Of a DNA stretch of 64,000 nt, positions 56,505-64,000 are shown in pieces (position 1 is the stretch's first letter; the number at the start of each line of letters is the position of its first letter). The DNA comes from Zavarzinia marina (GTDB taxonomy: Bacteria > Pseudomonadota > Alphaproteobacteria > Zavarziniales > Zavarziniaceae). The stretch is from assembly GCF_021568905.1 (NCBI RefSeq), contig NZ_JAKGSB010000001.1:1153712-1217711 (forward strand). The letters are read 5' to 3'. A program made the translations under genes and the position numbers. The notes beneath the pieces were generated by a model that was given only the letters and a program-made list of their open reading frames with translations, ran no database searches and had not been told where the DNA came from.

Positions 56505-56587
56505 CGTCACCCCCGGCGAAGGCTGGGGTCTTCCCCAGGCGGACGCGCCTTTCTCGTCGCGCGATCCCGGCCTTCGCCGGGATGACG
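56505..56587. repeat. Double-hairpin interspersed repeat, copy E
   Basis: Left arm CGTCACCCCCGGCGAAGGC (partly degenerate) and right arm GATCCCGGCCTTCGCCGG ending GATGACG frame a centre like that of copy A (TTCCCCAGGC...CTTTCTCGTCGCG). It lies between the convergent crbR and crbS genes. Confidence 0.8.
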
Positions 56588-56624
56588 CCACGGGACGGGG
56601 TGACGCAGTGGGAGAAGGCCGCGA

Positions 56625-59600
56625 TCAGCTCGCCGCCGCCAGCCCCAGATCCTTCCGCAGGTGATCGAGATAGGCACGGAGCGCCGCTGGCTTCACCGGC
56701 TTCGGCAGAAGCTCGACCTGATGGCGCTTGGCTTCCTGGCGCAGGCGCGGCTCGCGGTCGGCGGTGATCAGGGCGGCCGGCAAGAGGCGCCCGGCCTGCT
56801 GGCGAAGCGCGGTGATGGCGGCGAGGCCGTTGCTGCTGCCGCCCAGGTGATAGTCGACCAGGATGACGTCCGGCCCGCGCCCCATGTCCCGCATCGCCGC
56901 CTTGGCGCCTTCGACCGAATCCGCCAACACGACATCGCAGGCCCATCCCTTCAGGAGGGCCTGGATCGCCTCGCGGATCGCCGCCTCGTCGTCGATCGCG
57001 AGAACCGAGAGACGGATCGGATTCGCCTCCACCGGGGCCGGCAGGCCGGTTTCGGCCCGGCGCGGCGCCGGCGCCTCGGTCAGGGGCGCGCTGACCGAGA
57101 AGACGGAGCCGTGGCCGACGGTGGAGCGGACGCCGATCGGATGTTCGAGGATGCGGCAGATGCGCTCGACGATGGCGAGGCCGAGGCCGAGCCCCTTCAC
57201 CCCCTGCTCGTCCGCCTTGGCGCCCAGGCGGACGAATTCGCCGAAGATCGTATCCTGATGGGCGGGATCGATGCCGGGGCCGCTGTCCCAGACCTCGATC
57301 ACCGCGCGCTCGCCCTGCCGCCGCGCGCCGATCAGCACCCGGCAGCGCGGCCGCGACGGATCGCTGTAGCGGATGGCGTTGGAGAGATAGTTCTGGATCA
57401 CCCGGCGCAAGAGTTGCGGATCGGAACGGACCGCGAGGCTGGAGGGCACCACCACCAGTTCGACGCCCCGCTTCGCCGCCAGGGGCGCCAGGGTCGAGGC
57501 GATGCCGTCCATCAGCGGGCCGAGGGCGACGGGCTGCCAGTCCGGCGTCATCACCCCCTGGTCGAGGCGCGAGATGTCGAGCAATGCGTCGAGCAGCACC
57601 TCGACGGCGGCGAGGCCCTGGTCGACCTTGGCCACCAGCGGCTCGCCGGGGTGCCGGTCGCCGAGCGCCGTCGCGAAGAGACGCGCCGCGTGCAGGGGCT
57701 GCAGCAGGTCGTGGCTGGCGGCGGCGAGGAAGCGGGTCTTGCCCAGGTTCGCCTCCTCCGCCGCGGTGCGCGCCTGATGCAGTTCGGCGATGACGCGGGT
57801 CAGGTCGGCCGTCCGTTCCTCGACCCTTCGTTCCAGGCTCTCGTTGGCGGTTTTCAGGGCAGCTTCGGCAATGTGGCGTTCGGTGACGTCGGTCACCATG
57901 ATCGAGAAGCCGCCGCCCGGCATGGGATCGAAGCGCAATTCCATGCGGGCGCCGTCCGGCCGCTCCACCTGGCGCACGGTGGTCATGCCGCCGGCGGGCA
58001 TGGCGAGCGCGGTGCCGAGGGACCGCAGGCGCCCGACCACGCCGAGTTCGCTGTTGGTGGTGCCGACACGCGCCTGGTCACGCGGCACCCACAGCATGTC
58101 GAAGAAGCGCTCGTTCCAGGTCACCAGCCGGCGCTCGCGGTCGAACACGGCGATGCCCTGGCTGACGTGATCGAGGGTGGTGCGCAGCAGCGAGAAATTC
58201 TGGCGGATGGCCTCCGACGCCTCGCCCAGCACAGCGCGCATCGCCCGCCCCGACAGGCGCGAGCCCTGGCGCGCCGAGGCCAGCACCACCCGCGCCGAGG
58301 CGGCGCCGATCACGCCCGACAGCAGGCGCTCGGTGAAGGCGGCGACATTGACGCCGGTGCGCTCGATCCCGGCATAGGCCTGTTCCGCCTGGTCGACACC
58401 GATGAAGCGCGCCGAGAGATTCTTCAGTTCGTCGACGGAAAGCGCGGCGCCGGCGCGCTGCACGGTTTCGGCGTCCAGTTCGACCTTGGGCGCGACGAAG
58501 GCGTCGGCCTGGTCCCGGTCCCGCTTGTGCGGGGCCGAGAACAGGGAGACGGCGACCAGCAGCGCCAGATTGACCGACAGGCTGACCAGCACGCCCTGGG
58601 TCAGGGCATCGAGATCCGCCACGGTCTCGGGCACATAGGGGGCGAGCGGCGCCTCCGCGCCCCCCAGGATCGAGGGCAGGAACAGGGCATAGAGCCAGAC
58701 CGCGCTGCCGCCCAAAAGGCCGGCGACGGCACCGTTTCGATGCGCGCCGCGCCAGAACAGGCCGACGATCAGGGCAGGCGCGAATTGCGCGACGGCGGCA
58801 AAGGAGATGAGACCGATCGAGACCAGGGACATCTGGCCGACCAGGGAGCGTTCGTAGAGGTAGCCGAGCAGCAGCACCACGACCACGGCGATGCGCCGCG
58901 TGACGATGACCACCCGCCCGCTGTCGTGCCGCTCGAGCCGGCGCCAGCGCAGCAGGAAGGGCATGGCGATCTCGTTCGAGGCCATGATCGACAGCGCCAG
59001 GCAGGCGACGATGACCATGCTGGTCGCCGCCGACAGGCCGCCGATGAAGACGAAGGTGGACAGCGCCTCGGCACCGCTGCCCATCGGGACCGAGATCACG
59101 AACATGTCGGGATCGAAGCCGGCCGGGGTCGCGACGAGGCCGGCGACGGCGATCGGCACCACGAACAGGTTGATCACGACGAGATAGAGGGGGAACAGCC
59201 AGCGCGCCGTCGCCAGGTGACTGCCCGGGCCGTGCTCGATCACCGCGACATGGAACTGGCGCGGCAGGCAGAGGAAGCCGACGCCCGAGAGCACCGTCAG
59301 GGTGAACCAGTTCAGGCCGACGTCGGGAGCCCGGAAGCGGGCGAGCTCGGGATCGGTGGAGATGCGCTCGACAACACCGCCGAGGCCGCCGAAGACCTCG
59401 TAGGAGACATAGAGCCCGACCGCGACGAAGGCGGCGAGTTTCACCAGGCTCTCGAAGGCGATCGCCAGCATCATGCCGCGATGCTGTTCCGTCGCCTGGG
59501 CGCGGCGGATGCCGAACAGCATGGTGAAGACCGCCATCATCACGGCGACGATCAGCGCCGTGTCGCGCCAGGCATCGAAGCCGGAGACGGAGACCGTGCC

Positions 59601-60044
59601 GGAGACGCCGACGGCGGCGTCGAAACTGTCGGAGACCGCCTTCAGCTGCAGCGCGATATAGGGCAGCACGCCGACGATGGCGACGATGGCGACGATGGCC
59701 GAGACGGCCCGGCTCTTGCCGTAGCGCGAGCCGATGAAATCGGCGATCGAGGTGATGTTCTGATTGCGCGCGATCAGCACCATGCGCGCCAGCAGCCTGT
59801 GGCCGAGGACCATGACCAGGATCGGGCCGACGAAGATCAGGATGAAGTCCCAGCCGGCCGCCGCAGCGCGGCCGACGCTGCCGTAGAAGGTCCAGGACGT
59901 GCAATAGATCGCCAGCGACAGGGCGTAGATCAGGTGCTGCGAGGTCGCCGCGCGCCGGGGCCGCCAGTCGCCGACATAGGCGATGGCGAAAAGGCTGCCG
60001 ATATAGGCCAGCGACATCAGCAGGATAGCCCAGTCCTGCAGCAT
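56625..60044 (-). CDS. crbS: CrbS-like hybrid sensor kinase with sodium/solute symporter domain
   Basis: A 1139-residue protein with an N-terminal SSS-type transporter domain (about 1-500, some 13 membrane helices), a PAS domain (about 625-740; GIAVFDRERRLVTWNERF), a HisKA box AAASHDLLQPLHAARLF, a HATPase domain with IQNYLSNAIRYS and GLGLGLAIVERIC, and a C-terminal receiver (about 1010-1130) with phospho-Asp in VILVDYHLGG. This is the CbrA/CrbS layout; CrbS controls acs through CrbR. The extra receiver may act as an internal relay or brake. A GGAGG site precedes the ATG. Confidence 0.92.
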   Translation of the reverse strand: MLQDWAILLMSLAYIGSLFAIAYVGDWRPRRAATSQHLIYALSLAIYCTSWTFYGSVGRAAAAGWDFILIFVGPILVMVLGHRLLARMVLIARNQNITSIADFIGSRYGKSRAVSAIVAIVAIVGVLPYIALQLKAVSDSFDAAVGVSGTVSVSGFDAWRDTALIVAVMMAVFTMLFGIRRAQATEQHRGMMLAIAFESLVKLAAFVAVGLYVSYEVFGGLGGVVERISTDPELARFRAPDVGLNWFTLTVLSGVGFLCLPRQFHVAVIEHGPGSHLATARWLFPLYLVVINLFVVPIAVAGLVATPAGFDPDMFVISVPMGSGAEALSTFVFIGGLSAATSMVIVACLALSIMASNEIAMPFLLRWRRLERHDSGRVVIVTRRIAVVVVLLLGYLYERSLVGQMSLVSIGLISFAAVAQFAPALIVGLFWRGAHRNGAVAGLLGGSAVWLYALFLPSILGGAEAPLAPYVPETVADLDALTQGVLVSLSVNLALLVAVSLFSAPHKRDRDQADAFVAPKVELDAETVQRAGAALSVDELKNLSARFIGVDQAEQAYAGIERTGVNVAAFTERLLSGVIGAASARVVLASARQGSRLSGRAMRAVLGEASEAIRQNFSLLRTTLDHVSQGIAVFDRERRLVTWNERFFDMLWVPRDQARVGTTNSELGVVGRLRSLGTALAMPAGGMTTVRQVERPDGARMELRFDPMPGGGFSIMVTDVTERHIAEAALKTANESLERRVEERTADLTRVIAELHQARTAAEEANLGKTRFLAAASHDLLQPLHAARLFATALGDRHPGEPLVAKVDQGLAAVEVLLDALLDISRLDQGVMTPDWQPVALGPLMDGIASTLAPLAAKRGVELVVVPSSLAVRSDPQLLRRVIQNYLSNAIRYSDPSRPRCRVLIGARRQGERAVIEVWDSGPGIDPAHQDTIFGEFVRLGAKADEQGVKGLGLGLAIVERICRILEHPIGVRSTVGHGSVFSVSAPLTEAPAPRRAETGLPAPVEANPIRLSVLAIDDEAAIREAIQALLKGWACDVVLADSVEGAKAAMRDMGRGPDVILVDYHLGGSSNGLAAITALRQQAGRLLPAALITADREPRLRQEAKRHQVELLPKPVKPAALRAYLDHLRKDLGLAAAS

Positions 60045-60214
60045 TGAACGTTTTCCTCCGGTTCTGACTCGGTCCGCACGTCACCGGCGGGCGGAAATGC
60101 CCTCGCGGTGGCCGCGGCCTTCACGCCTCTTCCGGGCGTCGGCACGCCTCTGCCGGGGCGACGAACCGGAAAGCCGGGTCGCCGTCCCCCGGTCGGGAGG
60201 GACCGGGCGGGAGC

Positions 60215-60913
60215 CTATTTGCAGCGGTAGATCCGGCGCCCGCCGCCGACCGTCTCCGCCACGACCCGCTCCCTGTTCACGGTCAGCCTGAATCTCTCTT
60301 TCCCGTCCGGCTCTTCCAGCGTCAAGCACGATTTTGAACGTTTCACGACATCGCGCAATATCTTCAACATGGCCGGGGTCTTGTCGAAGTGCCAGAGCTT
60401 CGGCTCGTCCGCCGCGAATTCGATCGGCAGACGGCTCCTGTTCGGATTGAACTGGCGCAGGATGGCGAGGTCGGCGGTGCTGATCTCGAGCCCCGGCAGA
60501 TCGGCGATCGCCTCGTCCACGATGGACGATATCTCGCCGTCCGGATCCACGACGAAGACGACGTCATGGGCGACGACGCCGTCGGTCGCCGAGAACGGCT
60601 TCACGAAGATCGTGAAGACGAGAAGGAGCGCCATCCCGCCGCCGGCCTTCAGGCCGAGGTCGAAGGCCTCGGACTTGATCGTCACCATGCCGCCGACCAC
60701 CCAGACGCCCGCGACGGCGACGATCAGGGCGAAGACGAGATCGGCGACGACATCCAGTCTCGCGCCGGTCACGAAATGGTCGGCCAGGACGATCAGCACC
60801 AGGACGCCCAGCAACCAGGCGGTTGCGCGCAGGCCCTTCTTCGTTCCTTCCGAAAACCCGTGCCGCGGCGGCAGGTAGTGGATCGGATCGTCGCCGCCGT
60901 CACCCTCGGCCAT
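60215..60913 (-). CDS. Hypothetical three-helix membrane protein
   Basis: The 232-residue protein has three membrane helices (about 29-49, 56-79 and 89-108) and a soluble C-terminal domain (about 115-232) of unknown type ending GGGRRIYRCK. The start has a strong GGAAGGAGG site. It begins 20 bp after the exported protein encoded by the gene upstream, so the two likely form an operon. I do not recognise the family. A 170-bp gap with no gene separates it from crbS. Confidence 0.7.
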   Translation of the reverse strand: MAEGDGGDDPIHYLPPRHGFSEGTKKGLRATAWLLGVLVLIVLADHFVTGARLDVVADLVFALIVAVAGVWVVGGMVTIKSEAFDLGLKAGGGMALLLVFTIFVKPFSATDGVVAHDVVFVVDPDGEISSIVDEAIADLPGLEISTADLAILRQFNPNRSRLPIEFAADEPKLWHFDKTPAMLKILRDVVKRSKSCLTLEEPDGKERFRLTVNRERVVAETVGGGRRIYRCK

Positions 60914-60933
60914 GGCTCGCCTCCTTCCCGTGA

Positions 60934-61647
60934 TCAGAATTTCTCGAAGAACGCGGCGGGGCAGCGCACGCCGGCCGGCAGGAAATCGACGAGAACATAG
61001 GCGTCGCTCCGGCCGAACTGGAAGCAGCCGTCACCGAAGCGGGCGATGCGGCCATCGCCGACGTCCCTGTTCTCGACCACCTCCTCGCGGAACAGGCTTT
61101 CGTTCACCGTATGCTCGTTCGCGAACCTCAGGGCAAAGCCGATCTCCGGCGCGCCGAAATCGGCGATCATGGCGTCCGCGACGCGCCAGTTGAACAGGTC
61201 CCGAGGGATCACCTCGCGGCCCGCCCACAGTTTTTCCATCACCGCGGGGTCCGCCTGCCGGCCGATCCGGTCGAACTGGGCGACGACGTCGTCCTCGGTC
61301 AGGAAATCGATATCCCTGGTGATCTCGGCGATCTGCGGGATCTTGCCGCCGAGCCCGGCGTATCGCGACATGTCGACGGGATCGCCCGCGACGCTGCTAC
61401 CGTCGATGCCGGGCCATTGCCCGAGAAAGCCCATATAGGTCGAATTCGCGCCGCTCTCCTTGAGGGTGCATTGCCCTTCCTTCCAGACCTTGGCGCATAG
61501 ATCGGTAGTGACCGCGTCGGCATTGCCGATCTCGGGCCTGCAGTCGCAGTTTCCGGCGCCGGCGGGGCGAGGCCCCGAAAGACAGGCCAGCGCCGCGACC
61601 ACAGCCAAAGCGGGAATGCAGCCCCGAAATTCCTTCATCATCGCCAT
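60934..61647 (-). CDS. Hypothetical exported protein
   Basis: A 237-residue protein with a signal peptide (about 5-32; ALAVVAALACLSG..AGA) and a mature domain of mixed type beginning with a Cys-rich NCDCRPEIGN, with four to five further Cys (DLCAKVW, EGQCTL, DGCFQF, VRCPAAF) suggesting disulfides in the periplasm. No family recognised. Start options are ATGs at 61662, 61647, 61641 and 61638; 61647 is chosen for the GGGTGCGGGGG run upstream. It is the first gene of a pair with the three-helix membrane protein. Confidence 0.65.
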   Translation of the reverse strand: MAMMKEFRGCIPALAVVAALACLSGPRPAGAGNCDCRPEIGNADAVTTDLCAKVWKEGQCTLKESGANSTYMGFLGQWPGIDGSSVAGDPVDMSRYAGLGGKIPQIAEITRDIDFLTEDDVVAQFDRIGRQADPAVMEKLWAGREVIPRDLFNWRVADAMIADFGAPEIGFALRFANEHTVNESLFREEVVENRDVGDGRIARFGDGCFQFGRSDAYVLVDFLPAGVRCPAAFFEKF

Positions 61648-61945
61648 ACCCCCGCACCCCATCGCGCCTCATGGTTGTTCAAAGCCTCTCACAACAAGGC
61701 CGGGTTCACAAGGCGGGGTTCGGCGGCGGTGCGCGGCGCGGCCGAGCCAATTCTTGCCGCGGGACCGCGAATTCTTTCGCAACGCACCTAATACCAAAGT
61801 CAAAGCGCGAATCCGGCCATTTCGACCTTGGTCGGGCTTAAAAAAGCGGGCTCGTCGGATACCACTGATACGACCGGAAAAAGTCGGGACGGGAGACCCG
61901 GCACAGCGGAGGCAACAGCGGCGGAGATCGCCCAGGGAGGTTACA
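61648..61945. other. Divergent promoter region with direct AATTCTT repeats
   Basis: This 298-bp region lies between the leftward hypothetical gene and the rightward MHS transporter. AATTCTT occurs twice at 61749-61755 and 61770-61776, start to start 21 bp apart (two helical turns), as in binding sites for dimeric activators. An A-rich stretch (TTAAAAAAG near 61840) is also present. No gene is seen. Confidence 0.4.
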
Positions 61946-63601
<1,656 letters not shown>

Positions 63602-63615
63602 CCCGGCAAATACGA

Positions 63616-63644
63616 GGGTGGCGGTGAAGACCGCCACCCTTTTT
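63616..63644 (+). terminator. Rho-independent terminator of the MHS transporter
   Basis: GGGTGGCGGT (63616-63625) and ACCGCCACCC (63630-63639) form a perfect 10-bp stem with a GAAG loop, followed by TTTTT. It separates the transporter from acs, so acs probably has its own promoter in the 79-bp gap. Confidence 0.92.
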
Positions 63645-63723
63645 CTTTGGACCCGACCGGCTGTGTAACGCCGCAGGACTTCCCTTCCCTTCGTCCTCCC
63701 GCCCCCATAGACGGAGACACCTC

Positions 63724-64000
63724 ATGTCCGCGAACCCCAAGCCCGACACCCTGAACGAACTCCTCTACCCCGTGCCGTCGGGCTTTGCGTCGAGAGCGAA
63801 GGTGACGGCATCGGATTACGCGTCGGGTTACCGGCGCTCGATCGAGGATCCGGTGGGGTTCTGGTACGAGGCGGGGCGACGCCTCGACTGGATGACGCCC
63901 TATACGCTGGACGGCGTGAAGGACGTCTCCTTCGGGCCCGGGGACGTCCACATCCGCTGGTTCCACGACGGCAGGCTGAACGTCGCCGCCAACTGCCTCG
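63724..64000 (+). CDS. acs: Acetyl-CoA synthetase, N-terminal fragment
   Basis: The first 92 residues of an acetate-CoA ligase, cut by the window end. The N-terminal cap domain is recognisable: SGYRRSIEDPVGFWYEAGRRLDW..PYTLDGVKDVSF, then WFHDGRLNVAANCL, the conserved start of Acs (consensus WFxGGxLNxxxNCLD). The AMP-binding core lies outside. Acs activates acetate to acetyl-CoA and is the usual target of CrbSR. Whether the active-site Lys subject to acetylation is present cannot be seen. Confidence 0.9.
   Translation, partial: MSANPKPDTLNELLYPVPSGFASRAKVTASDYASGYRRSIEDPVGFWYEAGRRLDWMTPYTLDGVKDVSFGPGDVHIRWFHDGRLNVAANCL

Noticed and set aside
56661..60047. A 1128-codon frame antisense to crbS
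   Set aside because: The sense gene has unmistakable domains; the antisense product is a compositionally biased shadow.

Overview
The window reads as chromosomal DNA of a free-living, GC-rich alphaproteobacterium, most likely in or near the Rhodospirillales. The evidence is a CcrM-type GANTC methylase, the F0 ATP synthase cluster atpI-atpB-atpE-atpF'-atpF (split from F1), ETF-ubiquinone oxidoreductase, two LexA boxes of the alphaproteobacterial direct-repeat type (GTTC-N7-GTTC), and the gene order radical SAM - rnhB - ccrM ... mutY - dciA - dsbA-like - smc - atp. I see no rRNA, tRNA, CRISPR array, insertion sequence or prophage. Coding density is high. Very long antisense frames are common, as expected at this GC content, and are not genes.

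Layout. 1-3.4 kb: the end of a Kup potassium transporter, a SpoU-type RNA methylase, a membrane protein and a DegT-type sugar aminotransferase. 3.7-7.0 kb: a leftward two-component locus (CheY-like protein, membrane histidine kinase, LuxR-type regulator). 7.1-8.3 kb: a divergent pair (DUF6362-like protein and an XRE-S24 repressor) whose 123-bp promoter region holds a LexA box and two inverted repeats. 8.4-15 kb: a lipoprotein, aldehyde dehydrogenase, a BrnT/BrnA toxin-antitoxin pair, an acetyltransferase, an amidase and a DUF445 protein. 15-21 kb: an esterase-like lipoprotein, ispE and a TPR protein (one leftward operon), then ETF-QO and, divergently, a uracil-DNA glycosylase. 21-31 kb: soluble lytic transglycosylase, moaB, a PhyH-type dioxygenase, an apparently SOS-controlled radical SAM protein, rnhB, ccrM, a DUF2867 protein, argC, mutY and dciA. 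31-38 kb: a DsbA-like protein, smc and the F0 genes, closed by a clear terminator. 38.5-41.3 kb: a large secreted protein made of a beta-rich N-terminal domain and five exact-period 124-residue repeats.

41.5-50 kb is the most unusual stretch: a GGDEF protein, a GAF protein, a small cytoplasmic subtilase coupled to an ABC half-transporter, a TPR protein, and a Crp-family regulator followed by a protein that combines an N-terminal helical (TRAFs-binding-like) region, a SLOG-like domain and a class III nucleotide cyclase. I read these as two adjacent signalling modules (protease plus exporter; cyclase plus cyclic-nucleotide-responsive regulator) and regard them as the best candidates for an undescribed system.

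50-64 kb: an HD phosphohydrolase, a complete branched-chain amino-acid type ABC transporter operon (livG-F-K-H-M order), the CrbR/CrbS-type acetate-switch regulators, two hypothetical exported or membrane proteins, an MHS-family transporter and the start of acetyl-CoA synthetase, which is cut by the window end. The co-location of CrbSR, transporter and acs suggests an acetate uptake and activation locus. A family of ~80-bp double-hairpin repeats sits at four convergent gene ends, with a half copy elsewhere.
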